A DNA stretch of 64,000 bases from Nocardiopsis kunsanensis DSM 44524 (GCF_000340965.1 NZ_ANAY01000001.1:62001-126000); one strand, 5' to 3'; positions 8,709 through 16,657 are shown, numbered from the stretch's first letter. Notes: generated from the letters alone by a model not told the origin. Program-made: numbers and translations.

Positions 8709-9491
8709 TTATTCGAGCCGGCGTGAGGCCACCACGCTCACGAAGTGGGCCGCGCTCATCAGCACACCCACGAACGCGCAGACCGCGACGAGGACCCTGG
8801 TTGCGGTGAGGTCGCCCAGGAAGGCGTCCACGACCGCGACCACGACCACGAGCAGGGAGAGCTCGACCGCCTGGATCACGCGGTGCACCTTCAGCGCCGA
8901 GACCAGGCGCCGGGCCAGACTCAGGCCGGACGACCGCGGACTCATCGCGGCGTCGGTGATCTCCTCGGGCAGCCCCGCCTTGGCGCGGGCCACCACCACG
9001 TTGTCGGTCTCGGCCTTGATCAGGGCCACACCGAGAGCGGCCGCCATCCCCAGGACGACCCAGCCGCCCGCCTCGAACTCACCCTGGGCACGGATGCCCA
9101 GGCCGATGAGCAGGGCGATCTCGGACACGTAGTGCCCGATGCGGTCCAGGTAGATCCCGGCGACGCTGGTGCGTCCGGTGTACCGGGCGACCTCGCCGTC
9201 CGAGCAGTCCAGGAGCAAGTAGATCTGGACCATCACGGCGGCCAGGACCGCGGACCACAGTCCGCCGAAGGCCACGACCGCACCGGCCAGGACCCCGAAG
9301 GCCATCATCAGGTAGGTGATGGGGTTCGGGGGGACGCCGAGCCGGACGAACACGGTGCTCACGTACGGGGAGAGGTCCCGCATGTAGAGCCGTCCGGCCC
9401 AGTGTTCCTCGTTGGTTCGCTCCTTGATCCCCACGGGCTGGCCGCCCGCGCGGACCTCAGCGACCGACGGTTTCGACATACTCAGCGACAC
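8709..9491 (-). CDS. CDP-alcohol phosphotransferase family membrane protein with altered catalytic motif
   Basis: The CDP-alcohol phosphotransferase signature is easy to see: D95, D98-G99, A102-R103, G112 and D116 with correct spacing. The last position, normally an Asp (the general base), is His120 in YLDRIGHYVSE. There are about five or six hydrophobic helices around residues 42-72, 78-95, 118-135, 143-158 and 205-255. The family transfers a phospho-alcohol from a CDP-alcohol to an acceptor alcohol at the membrane. It is the last gene of an operon with a cytidylyltransferase-like enzyme and a glycerol-1-phosphate dehydrogenase-like enzyme, which suggests that CDP-glycerol or a related CDP-polyol is the donor (inference). 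The gene overlaps the upstream one by 35 bases; ATG 9479 is an alternative start. Confidence 0.85.
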   Translation of the reverse strand: MSLSMSKPSVAEVRAGGQPVGIKERTNEEHWAGRLYMRDLSPYVSTVFVRLGVPPNPITYLMMAFGVLAGAVVAFGGLWSAVLAAVMVQIYLLLDCSDGEVARYTGRTSVAGIYLDRIGHYVSEIALLIGLGIRAQGEFEAGGWVVLGMAAALGVALIKAETDNVVVARAKAGLPEEITDAAMSPRSSGLSLARRLVSALKVHRVIQAVELSLLVVVVAVVDAFLGDLTATRVLVAVCAFVGVLMSAAHFVSVVASRRLE

Positions 9492-10524
9492 TCCGCCCGA
9501 TCTCGTCCTCGGAGAGGTTCAGGTGTTCCAGGATCGTGAACCGGCCGGGACGGGTGTCCGGCGCGAGGGCCACCGCCTTGACGAACTCCTCCTGGGACAG
9601 GCCCACGTCCGAGGGGACCACGGGCAGCTCGTGGCGGAGCAGGCAGTCGCGGATCTCGTGCATGCGCGGTTCGGACCAGCCCAGCCGGGTCACCCGCAGG
9701 AAGGACGCGTACAGCGTCCCCAGGCCGGCGAGCTCGCCGTGGTTGCTGGTGCCCGGGTAGAGCTGCGTGACCGCGTGCAGGATCTCGTGGCAGGCACCGC
9801 TGGCGGGCCGGCTCGAGCCGGCCACCGACATCGCCATGCCGGAGAGCACCAGACCTTCGGCGAGCACGGTCAGGAACGCGTCGGACTCCACCGAGTCGGG
9901 GCGGTGCAGGATCGCCTCGGACGCGACACGGGCGAAGGTCACCGCCATCCCGTCGACCGGTTCACCGTTGACGCGCCCGGCCAGTTCCCAGTCCTCGATC
10001 GCGGAGATGTTGCTGACCACGTCGCCGATACCGGAACGCACCAAGTGGGTGGGGGCCGCCTGGACGTAGTCGACGTCGATGACCAGGGCGATGGGCATGG
10101 TGACGCCGATCGACGGTTTGCCGCCCTCGTGCTCCAGGGAGCTCACCGGGGAGGCGATGCCGTCGTGGGCCAGGTTGGTGGCCACGGCCACCATCGGGAT
10201 GCCCGCCATGGTCGCGGCGAACTTGGTCACGTCGATGGTCTTGCCGCCGCCGATACCCGCCACGGCCTCGTAGGCGCCCGAGCGCAGCTTCTTGCCGAGG
10301 TCGGTGGCGGCGTCCACAGTGCCTTCACTGACCTGGAAGACCTCGCACTGGGGCAGGTCGACGTCGCGTTCGATACGTTCACCCTGGCCGGGGCCGACCA
10401 CGAGGGCGATACGGCCCTCGGTGGCGATGCGGCGGTCGGCCAGGACGTCGCCGAGCCGGGCGATGGCCCCCCGGCGCACGTCGATGGCCAGGGGGGACTG
10501 CAGCATTCGGGCTAGTAGCGGCAC
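9457..10524 (-). CDS. sn-Glycerol-1-phosphate dehydrogenase family protein (EgsA/AraM type)
   Basis: The 355-residue protein has the NAD-binding GIGGGKTIDVTKFAA, the NLAHDGIASP segment whose Asp is a metal ligand in the family, a second ligand region GACHEILHA and a third in GTSNHGELAGLG. These are hallmarks of glycerol-1-phosphate dehydrogenases rather than of general iron alcohol or glycerol dehydrogenases. The family reduces dihydroxyacetone phosphate to sn-glycerol-1-phosphate: in archaea for lipids, and in Bacillus (AraM) for heptaprenylglyceryl phosphate. Here it sits between a nucleotidyltransferase and a CDP-alcohol phosphotransferase, overlapping both by 13-35 bases, so its product may be activated with CTP. 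The exact substrate is inference. Confidence 0.85.
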   Translation of the reverse strand: MPLLARMLQSPLAIDVRRGAIARLGDVLADRRIATEGRIALVVGPGQGERIERDVDLPQCEVFQVSEGTVDAATDLGKKLRSGAYEAVAGIGGGKTIDVTKFAATMAGIPMVAVATNLAHDGIASPVSSLEHEGGKPSIGVTMPIALVIDVDYVQAAPTHLVRSGIGDVVSNISAIEDWELAGRVNGEPVDGMAVTFARVASEAILHRPDSVESDAFLTVLAEGLVLSGMAMSVAGSSRPASGACHEILHAVTQLYPGTSNHGELAGLGTLYASFLRVTRLGWSEPRMHEIRDCLLRHELPVVPSDVGLSQEEFVKAVALAPDTRPGRFTILEHLNLSEDEIGRSVAEYVETVGR

Positions 10525-11243
10525 GCGATCTCCCTCGCCTCGGCCAGGTCGTCGTGGTCGTCGACCTCGACCCAGTCGACGTCGCCGATGGGCGCGATGG
10601 CGAGTTTCTCGCCGCGGTCGACGAGTTCCTGGTACCCGTCCTCGTAGTACAGCTGCGGGTCGCGCTCCCAGGTCGCCTTGAGCGCGTCGGCCAGGCGGGC
10701 GTCCGAAGAGCCCTCGATGAGGGTGGCGCCGATGTACTCGCCGGCGGCGGTACCCGGGTCCATGAGTTTGGTGATGTTCTCCAGGTGCCCGGAACCGTCC
10801 AGGGTCACCTTCATCTCCTCGTCGCCGAGCTTCTTGACGTTGTCGACCGCCAGGAGGAGCTCGGGGCCGCGGGCGGCCAACAGCGTCTCCTCGATGCTCA
10901 CCGGGTGCACGGTGTCGCCGTTGACGAGGAGGACACCCTCGGAGAAGAACTCACGCGCGGTCCACAAGGAGTAGGCGTTGTTCCACTCCTCGGCCTTGTC
11001 GTTGTAGCTGAGGGTGATCTTGACGCCGTGGCGCTCCTCGAGGGCCTCCTTGCGTTCCTCGACGGCCTGCGCGGCGTATCCGACCACCACGACCACATCG
11101 GTCAGACCGGCGGCTGCCAGGTTGCGCAGCGAGATGTCCATGATGGTCGTCTCACCGTCGACGGGCACCAAGGCCTTGGGCAGGGTGTCGGTGTAAGGAC
11201 GCAGCCGGCGTCCCGCGCCCGCGGCGAGAACCATTCCGAGCAT
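10512..11243 (-). CDS. Sugar/polyol-phosphate nucleotidyltransferase, LicC/IPCT-like
   Basis: GMVLAAGAGRRLRPYTDTLP followed by KALVPVDG is the nucleotide-binding signature of the family. NNAYSLWTAREFF around residue 90 resembles the NNxYSL motif of phosphocholine cytidylyltransferase LicC and of archaeal inositol-1-phosphate cytidylyltransferase. VNGDTVHP and VDWVEVDDHDDL supply the metal-binding acidic residues. At 243 residues it has the expected single-domain size. ATG 11243 is chosen because a perfect AAGGAGG lies 11 bases upstream; the frame extends further to 11306 without another good site. It overlaps the dehydrogenase by 13 bases. CTP as co-substrate and a polyol phosphate as acceptor are inferred from the operon. 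Confidence 0.85.
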   Translation of the reverse strand: MLGMVLAAGAGRRLRPYTDTLPKALVPVDGETTIMDISLRNLAAAGLTDVVVVVGYAAQAVEERKEALEERHGVKITLSYNDKAEEWNNAYSLWTAREFFSEGVLLVNGDTVHPVSIEETLLAARGPELLLAVDNVKKLGDEEMKVTLDGSGHLENITKLMDPGTAAGEYIGATLIEGSSDARLADALKATWERDPQLYYEDGYQELVDRGEKLAIAPIGDVDWVEVDDHDDLAEAREIACRY

Positions 11244-11259
11244 GAGGGCGTGTTCCTCC

Positions 11260-11904
11260 TTAGGTTGAGGAGGCGTCCACGCCTCCTCGGTCGTTGTGGC
11301 CGTCACGAACGTCGGTCACCGGTGTCGCGCTCCAGGTGCGCACGGACTCGCGGACGAGCAGTGCCACCAGGTACGCGGCGAGCAAGCCGTAGGCGGCCGT
11401 GAGCGACTCCAGTGCTCCCCCAGCGGCGACGACGAGCATGCGCCCGTCCCAGCCGAGGGCAGCGGCACGTACCCATCCGGGTCGGACCATACCGACCGCG
11501 GGCCGGGCTGCGTCATCGCGATGGTGGAGGACGACCGCCACCAAGAGTACGAACACCAAGGGACCGGGTACACCGGACGCCAGTCCCAGAACCGCCAGGA
11601 ATCCGTACTCGCTGAGGCGTAGAACGGGTGGAACGAGCCAGTCGAACCGTCCGTCGTGGGGGTGGCCCGAAGTAAGGCCGGACAGTAGCAGGGATGCGAC
11701 CGGTGCGCACAGGGTAATGCCTGTCAACCGTCCCTGGTCTGCCAGGAGGAGGACACTGACCACGAGGGCCCCCGTGAGCACGGTGAGCAGAGGCGGGAAG
11801 GCACCCGGGACGAGCCTGCCCAGGAGGTTGCCGATGTGACTGTCATCACGAAGGAACCGAAGGTCCGGCCTGCGCGGGTCGGTCTCACGCACGGCCGCAC
11901 TCAC
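11260..11904 (-). CDS. Polytopic membrane protein, DUF5941-like, probable degenerate CDP-alcohol phosphotransferase relative
   Basis: The 214-residue protein has about six hydrophobic helices (near 30-50, 55-70, 85-105, 110-125, 150-175, 180-195). The pattern DWLVPPVLRLSEYGFL resembles the C-terminal membrane part of actinobacterial DUF5941 proteins. It aligns by eye with the second half of the CDP-alcohol phosphotransferase motif of the gene at 8709 (YLDRIGHYVSEI), but with Val in place of the catalytic Asp. GTG 11904 overlaps the upstream stop as GTGA, so translation is coupled. The gap to the next gene is 16 bases. No catalytic function can be assigned; a structural or substrate-presenting partner is a guess. 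Confidence 0.7.
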   Translation of the reverse strand: MSAAVRETDPRRPDLRFLRDDSHIGNLLGRLVPGAFPPLLTVLTGALVVSVLLLADQGRLTGITLCAPVASLLLSGLTSGHPHDGRFDWLVPPVLRLSEYGFLAVLGLASGVPGPLVFVLLVAVVLHHRDDAARPAVGMVRPGWVRAAALGWDGRMLVVAAGGALESLTAAYGLLAAYLVALLVRESVRTWSATPVTDVRDGHNDRGGVDASST

Positions 11905-12707
11905 CGCCGCTCCACCTGCTCCCAGGCACCGACGAGTTCGCTCGTGACGGCGAGGGCGCACCCGATGACAAGGGTGACGAAGGCGACCCGGGGGTCCCAC
12001 ACGACGGTGGTGACCCCGATGACGAGGAAACGCACCGGCTGGGTGAAGGACAGCCAGCGGCGGGCGAGGTCGGGCAGGGGCACCACCGTGGCGGCCGGCC
12101 CGCGCCCGGCGGCCTCCTCCTGCCGCGCGTCCCGGGCCACACGCGTGCGGCCGGCCCGTTCGCCGCCGCCCCCGAGCAGACGGCCGGTGAGTTCGGGGTC
12201 GCCTTCGCCGGGCCGGCACGGGACAGGGACCCCGGCCGCGCCGAGAAGCCCCTCAGAAAGCTGCTGCCCGGCTCCCGCGCCCCGAACCGTACCCCGCCCC
12301 CGCGGCAGGGCCGGCGGGGCCGTGCGGGCCACCAGGAGCGAGTCGCGCAGTGCCAGGGCGATGAGGGCGCCGGCCGCCCACGCCCAGGCCCCGTTGACCC
12401 CGGCGGCGACCGCGCCCAGGGCCAGCCCCGTGTAGACGACGTACTCACGCAGTTGGCCGAGCATGGTCACGAGCCACAGGGTCAGGGAGTCGCGGTCGTT
12501 GGCGCTCATGGCCCCGCCGACCGCGTCACAGCCCAGCACCAGCACGAGCAGGACCGCGCCGGCCAGTGCCCCCTCGCCCTCCTCCTGAGCGAACCAGACG
12601 GCCGCGCCGAGCGCGACCAGCACACTGATCCGCGCCATGCCGGCCCGGGTGACGTCCCGGCGCTCGAGGACGCGTGCGACCGCCCGTGCGGGTGAAGCGT
12701 GTGCCAT
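11901..12707 (-). CDS. Polytopic membrane protein, second degenerate CDP-alcohol phosphotransferase-like protein
   Basis: It is the first gene of the five-gene operon (268 residues). Hydrophobic segments lie near residues 27-62, 75-115, 225-262, with a long Gly/Arg/Pro-rich hydrophilic insert between about 130 and 210. LWLVTMLGQLREYVVY has the same WLVx5LxEY pattern as the next gene. The position of the catalytic Asp of true CDP-alcohol phosphotransferases is again occupied by Val, so catalysis is unlikely. ATG 12707 follows GGGAGG with eight bases between. The family is conserved in actinomycetes as far as I recall, but I know of no assigned function. Confidence 0.7.
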   Translation of the reverse strand: MAHASPARAVARVLERRDVTRAGMARISVLVALGAAVWFAQEEGEGALAGAVLLVLVLGCDAVGGAMSANDRDSLTLWLVTMLGQLREYVVYTGLALGAVAAGVNGAWAWAAGALIALALRDSLLVARTAPPALPRGRGTVRGAGAGQQLSEGLLGAAGVPVPCRPGEGDPELTGRLLGGGGERAGRTRVARDARQEEAAGRGPAATVVPLPDLARRWLSFTQPVRFLVIGVTTVVWDPRVAFVTLVIGCALAVTSELVGAWEQVERR

Positions 12708-12834
12708 GTCCGTACCCTCCCAGATGCACCGAGGGACACGGTTGCTCACGCTGCGTGACCATTCAACGCCGACACGCGAACGGAGAAGGGTAACCCCTGG
12801 TCAGAGGGTGTTTCGGACGACCCGTGAGCCAGAA

Positions 12835-12865
12835 GAGCGCACCACCGGAACCCCGGGGTGCGCTC
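12835..12865. terminator. Terminator after the exporter ATPase gene
   Basis: GAGCGCACC (12835-12843) pairs with GGTGCGCTC (12857-12865) around a 13-base loop, about 40 bases beyond the stop of the minus-strand ABC ATPase gene. Confidence 0.6.
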
Positions 12866-12902
12866 ACTGGAAGCGGGCTCGCCGCATACTTCGGAGGGGA
12901 AG

Positions 12903-13814
12903 CTACTGGCCGCCGCCGGAGGGGTCGTCCTTCTTCCGGCCCGGCTCCCCGCCGTCCTCGGGTTTCTTCCCGTCCTCGGTCTTCTGCTCGGCACGCTTCT
13001 TCTTGGCCTCGTCGCGCTTCTTGCGCTCCTCGACCTCGGCCTTGGTGTCCTTGTTGTAGGCCGCCAGCGCGGAATCGATGTCGGTGTCCAGGGCCAGGCT
13101 GCCGTTGCGGATGTAGAGACCGCGGTTGCAGAACCGGCGCAGGTCCTTCTCGCTGTGGGACACCAGGACCATCGTGCGCTCGTTGGCGAGCATGCGGTCG
13201 ATGGCCGCGTAGCACTTGAGCTTGAAGGCCTTGTCACCGACGGCCAGGACCTCGTCCACGAGCATGATCGGGTGCTCGAGCTGCGAGATGAGCGCGAAAC
13301 CCAGGCGCACCTTCATGCCGCTGGAGTAGTGGCGCACCGGGGTGTCGATGAACTTCGACTTGATCTCGGCGAAGTCGACGATGTCGTCGAAGCGCTCGTC
13401 GATCTGCTTCTCGCTCATCCCGTGCAGGGAACCGACGAGGTACACGTTCTCGCGGCCGGTCAGGTTGTCGTTGAAACCTGCCCGCAGCTCCAGCAGCGGA
13501 GCGACCTTGCCGTGCACGCTGACATTGCCCTCGTCGGGGATCAACACACCGGCGATCATCTTGAGCAGCGTGGACTTGCCGGTGCCGTTCTTACCGACGA
13601 TGCCCACGCAGTCGCCCTTGCCGATCTCGAAGGAGACGTCGCGCAACGGCCAGAACTCGTCACCCTCGGCATTGGGGTCGCGCTTGTTGCCGTGGATGAA
13701 CATCTCGCGCAGGCTGCGCTTGCGCCGACGGTTGACGGCGAACTTGACACCGAGGCCCTTGGCCTCGATGACAGGGCCAGCGCCATCCGTTTCGTAGGTG
13801 GAGGGCTGTGCCAT
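12903..13814 (-). CDS. ABC exporter ATP-binding subunit, TagH/Wzt type (teichoic acid or polysaccharide export)
   Basis: The 303-residue ATPase has Walker A GIVGKNGTGKSTLL, signature YSSGMKVRLGFA and Walker B HPIMLVDEVLAVGD. The long N-terminal loop before Walker A and the GRENVYLVGSLHGM segment are typical of the polysaccharide/teichoic-acid exporter ATPases (RfbE/TagH/Wzt). The C-terminal ~45 residues are a highly charged Lys/Glu tail, not a carbohydrate-binding Wzt domain. It powers export of an undecaprenyl-linked polymer with the permease encoded just upstream. ATG 13814 overlaps the permease stop (TGATG) and follows AAGGAG, which fixes the start. Confidence 0.92.
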   Translation of the reverse strand: MAQPSTYETDGAGPVIEAKGLGVKFAVNRRRKRSLREMFIHGNKRDPNAEGDEFWPLRDVSFEIGKGDCVGIVGKNGTGKSTLLKMIAGVLIPDEGNVSVHGKVAPLLELRAGFNDNLTGRENVYLVGSLHGMSEKQIDERFDDIVDFAEIKSKFIDTPVRHYSSGMKVRLGFALISQLEHPIMLVDEVLAVGDKAFKLKCYAAIDRMLANERTMVLVSHSEKDLRRFCNRGLYIRNGSLALDTDIDSALAAYNKDTKAEVEERKKRDEAKKKRAEQKTEDGKKPEDGGEPGRKKDDPSGGGQ

Positions 13815-14710
13815 CACAACTCCTTCAGGACGGACATCTCCAGACGGCGGAACGTCCAGTATCCGATGACGAGCATCAGGAACGAACCCACCACCGACGA
13901 CCACAACGCGATCGCGGTCGGGGTCAATTCCGCGAAGTCAGCGAACCACACGGCCCGGTGCATCTCGAAGATACCCAGCAACGGGTTGAGCTGATAGACG
14001 GTCTTGAGCCACCCGGGAATGCCCGCCTGCAGCACCATGACCGCCGGGTACAGGATCGCCGATCCGTAGAACAACAAGCGTGTGATGATGCGCACCATAC
14101 GTTCGACGTCCCGGAACATGACGTTGACCGAGGACAGGAACAGGGTCATCCCCAGGCCGAACGCGAACTGCAGCAGGACCGCGGCCGGCAACCAGACCAG
14201 CAGCCCCATCACACTGAAGGAACCTCCCAGAACCACCACGAAGACCAGCAGTACCGGCAGGGTGAGCAGGTACTCGATGAACTTGGTCCCCACGGTGGCC
14301 ATCGGGAAGATCTCCCGCGGCACCTTCATCGTCGTGATGAGTTTGCCGTGGGTGATCATCGCACGGGGCGCCTCGCTGAGCATCGACCCGAACGAGTTCC
14401 ACGGCAGGATCCCCGCGACCAGGAAGAGCAGGAACCCGCCCTGGGCCATGGCTTCCTCCGGCATCCCGCGGGTGGCCTGGAGGATCATTCCGAAGACGAA
14501 GAAGTAGACCATCGTCAGAGCCAACGGCTCCAACATGGTCCACGCGTACCCCAATACGGACTGCTGGTACTTGACCTTCAGGTCGCGCCGGACCAGGAGG
14601 CCGACGACCTTCCGGTGCTCCCAGACGGCCAGCGCCCTTGACGCCACCGCCACCTCCAAGGGTTGAGTTCTCTTCGCCCGGAACGCGATGCGCCGGACGG
14701 CCGCGTGCAT
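13814..14710 (-). CDS. ABC exporter permease, TagG/Wzm type
   Basis: The 298-residue ABC-2 family permease has an amphipathic N-terminus with LVRRDLKVKYQQSVLGYAWT, a hallmark of polysaccharide/teichoic acid exporter permeases. Six membrane helices follow (about residues 60-85, 95-120, 140-165, 175-195, 205-225, 265-285). ATG 14710 follows AAGG with eight bases between; the open frame runs on to 14917 but that part is low-complexity Arg/Pro and lacks homology. It forms the transmembrane channel for the partner ATPase. The likely cargo is the ManNAcA- or polyol-phosphate-containing glycopolymer suggested by neighbouring genes (inference). Confidence 0.92.
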   Translation of the reverse strand: MHAAVRRIAFRAKRTQPLEVAVASRALAVWEHRKVVGLLVRRDLKVKYQQSVLGYAWTMLEPLALTMVYFFVFGMILQATRGMPEEAMAQGGFLLFLVAGILPWNSFGSMLSEAPRAMITHGKLITTMKVPREIFPMATVGTKFIEYLLTLPVLLVFVVVLGGSFSVMGLLVWLPAAVLLQFAFGLGMTLFLSSVNVMFRDVERMVRIITRLLFYGSAILYPAVMVLQAGIPGWLKTVYQLNPLLGIFEMHRAVWFADFAELTPTAIALWSSVVGSFLMLVIGYWTFRRLEMSVLKEL

Positions 14711-15066
14711 GTGTCTTGCCTTGCGCGCACCAGGCCTCTGCACGCGGTCCGACCCACGGCAACGGCTTCCGGCACGGGGGAGAGTGTGTCCGGGTGACCG
14801 GGGGAGTGTCACGGACCGCGCCCGGCTCCACGACCGAATCAGAGGAGGTCTGGACCGAGCACGCCATATCAGGCGTCCATCAGGGTACCGCCGTGGAGGA
14901 CGGGCCTCGTCCAACACCTGGCTCCCAACGTATCGCCGCGCCGGCGCCGGCGCTCCTTCCGAAGCACCTGACCGCAGGCCCCTGCCACCGTCACTGTGGT
15001 CTGCCCGGCGCGTTGGGCTAGTCTCGGCCGCGACCGTGAACTTCGTCGACGAGGGGGTGGGCCGCC
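14711..15066. other. Intergenic divergent region, 356 bases
   Basis: This lies between the exporter permease (leftward) and the cytidylyltransferase (rightward). No coding frame with family resemblance is seen. It should hold both promoters; the only box I can point to is TAGTCT at 15019-15024, reading rightward. No stable hairpin or repeat stands out. Confidence 0.5.
15019..15024 (+). promoter_or_regulatory. Possible -10 box (TAGTCT) for the cytidylyltransferase operon
   Basis: TAGTCT fits the actinobacterial TAnnnT -10 pattern and lies 42 bases before the ATG. The upstream hexamer TGTGGT at 14995-15000 (18-base spacer) is a weak -35 match. Confidence 0.35.
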
Positions 15067-15819
15067 ATGACCGAACGGCCCAAGGTGATCGCGGCCGTCC
15101 TGGCCGGCGGGGTGGGGGCCCGGATGTCGTCGCCCTCCCCCAAACAGCTGCTCCCGCTGGACGGCAGGCCGATCATCGAGCACTCCGTGGCAGCCTTCGA
15201 AGCCTGCCCGGACGTCGACGAGATCATCGTGCTCATGGTGGACACACACGTGGGCCGGGTCGAGGACCTGGTCTCCGGGGCCGGGTTCACCAAGGTCTCC
15301 CGCGTGCTGCCGGGCGGCGCCACCCGCACCGAGACCTCGAACGCTGCGCTGGAGGCGATGTCCGGAGCCCCTGACGGCGACCTCGCGCTCCTGCACGACG
15401 CGGCCCGCCCCCTGGTGCGGCCGGCCACGATCTCGGCGTGTGTCGAGGCTCTGGGAGAGGCGGGAGCCGTGGGTGTGGCCGTCCCCGCCGGCGACACCGT
15501 GGTCCGTGTCGTGCCCGGAGGAACCGGCGGCGAGGCCGTCGCGGACGTACCCCTGCGCTCCGAACTCCGCCGTATGCAGACCCCTCAGGGCTTCCGGCTC
15601 GGGGTGGTCCGCCGCGCCTACGGCCTGGCGATGGCCGACCCCGGACTGGTCGCCACCGACGACTGCGGCGTGGTACTGCGCTACCTGCCCGACGAGGAGG
15701 TACGGATCGTTCCCGGGGACGAGTCCAACATCAAGGTCACCAACCCCGGTGACGTGGAGATCGCGGAGACTCTGCTGTCCCGCGCACGCACCCGCTCGGC
15801 AGCGGCGGGGACCGTGTGA
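15067..15819 (+). CDS. IspD/TarI-family cytidylyltransferase
   Basis: The 250-residue protein has AAVLAGGVGARM followed by PKQLLPLDGRPIIEHS at the N-terminus, and LLHDAARPLVRPATI and DDCGVVLRYL further on: the IspD fold using CTP. IspD makes CDP-methylerythritol and TarI makes CDP-ribitol. Because this gene sits beside a teichoic-acid-type exporter and is coupled to a glycerophosphodiesterase, rather than beside ispF and carD as usual for ispD in actinobacteria, I favour a polyol-phosphate (ribitol-5-phosphate) cytidylyltransferase. That choice is inference from context; the motifs alone do not separate the two. Confidence 0.8.
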   Translation: MTERPKVIAAVLAGGVGARMSSPSPKQLLPLDGRPIIEHSVAAFEACPDVDEIIVLMVDTHVGRVEDLVSGAGFTKVSRVLPGGATRTETSNAALEAMSGAPDGDLALLHDAARPLVRPATISACVEALGEAGAVGVAVPAGDTVVRVVPGGTGGEAVADVPLRSELRRMQTPQGFRLGVVRRAYGLAMADPGLVATDDCGVVLRYLPDEEVRIVPGDESNIKVTNPGDVEIAETLLSRARTRSAAAGTV

Positions 15820-16580
15820 TGGGCGGCGTCTTCGAACCCACCGAGGTCATCGGCCACCGTGGTCTGGGCCGCGGCCTGGTGGAAGGCCACAGGGAGAACA
15901 CCCCGGGCTCCTACGCGGCCGCCGCCGAAGCGGGGGCGGACTGGGTGGAGATCGACGTGCGCCGCACCGCCGACGACACCCTGGTGCTGTACCACGACGC
16001 CGCTCTGGCCGACGGGCGCGCAATCATCGACCTGAGCGCCGCGGAGTGCGCCGAGGCGGGTCTGGCGGACCTGTCCGAGGGGCTGGAAGCCCTCCCCGAG
16101 GGTGTGGGCCTGGACGTGGACGTCAAGACGGTCATGGAGGACGCCGTGGACGCGCCGTCCCGGCGTACGGTGTCGCTGCTCCTGCCCCGCCTGCGCCGCG
16201 AGGCCCAGCGCCGCCGGGTGTTCGTGTGCTCCTTCGACCCGGGCCTGTTGTTGGCGGTTCGGGAGGGCGCCCCCGAGGTGCCGACCGCCTGGATGCCGTA
16301 CGTACGCAACCCGGCCGACACCGCGATCCCCGGCGCGGTGGGCCTGGGCTGCCCGGTCGTGGCGGTCGACGCCCGGGCGCTCGGCCTGGGGGGTGAGGAG
16401 CCCCGACCGGGCCGCCGCACCCTGGAGCACACGGTCGGGACCGCGCACCGGGCCGGGCTGGAACTCGTGTCGTGGTGTCCGGGCCCCGAGGACGCCGCGC
16501 GGTACGCCGCAGCGGGCGTGGACGCGGTCGTGGTCGACGACGTGCCCGGTGCCCTGGCGGCGCTGCGCGGACGGGACTGA
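15819..16580 (+). CDS. Glycerophosphodiester phosphodiesterase
   Basis: The GDPD TIM barrel begins with VIGHRGLGRG, whose His-Arg is catalytic. ENTPGSYAAAAEAGADWVEI follows with the metal-binding Glu residues, then DVRRTADDTLVLYHDAAL with the second catalytic His. It hydrolyses glycerophosphodiesters to glycerol-3-phosphate and an alcohol. At 253 residues, with no signal peptide, it is probably cytoplasmic. ATG 15819 overlaps the upstream stop as TGATG; an in-frame GTG starts three bases earlier. Coupling to a cytidylyltransferase suggests a role in turnover or supply of a polyol-phosphate for a wall polymer (inference). Confidence 0.9.
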   Translation: MGGVFEPTEVIGHRGLGRGLVEGHRENTPGSYAAAAEAGADWVEIDVRRTADDTLVLYHDAALADGRAIIDLSAAECAEAGLADLSEGLEALPEGVGLDVDVKTVMEDAVDAPSRRTVSLLLPRLRREAQRRRVFVCSFDPGLLLAVREGAPEVPTAWMPYVRNPADTAIPGAVGLGCPVVAVDARALGLGGEEPRPGRRTLEHTVGTAHRAGLELVSWCPGPEDAARYAAAGVDAVVVDDVPGALAALRGRD

Positions 16581-16585
16581 GGCGG

Positions 16586-16619
16586 CCGGGGCCTGCCCCG
16601 GCACCGGGGTAGGCCCCGG
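16586..16619. terminator. Bidirectional terminator
   Basis: CCGGGGCCTGCCCCGG (16586-16601) and a near-perfect complement (16604-16619, one mismatch) are separated by two bases. It lies between convergent genes. Confidence 0.7.
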
Positions 16620-16657
16620 CGGGCGCCGGTAGCAGGGCCCGTCCCGCTGTGCGCGGC

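Noticed and set aside
14711-15066. Search for an RNA gene or riboswitch in the 356-base exporter/cytidylyltransferase gap
   Set aside because: No stable conserved-looking fold or known riboswitch core could be seen.
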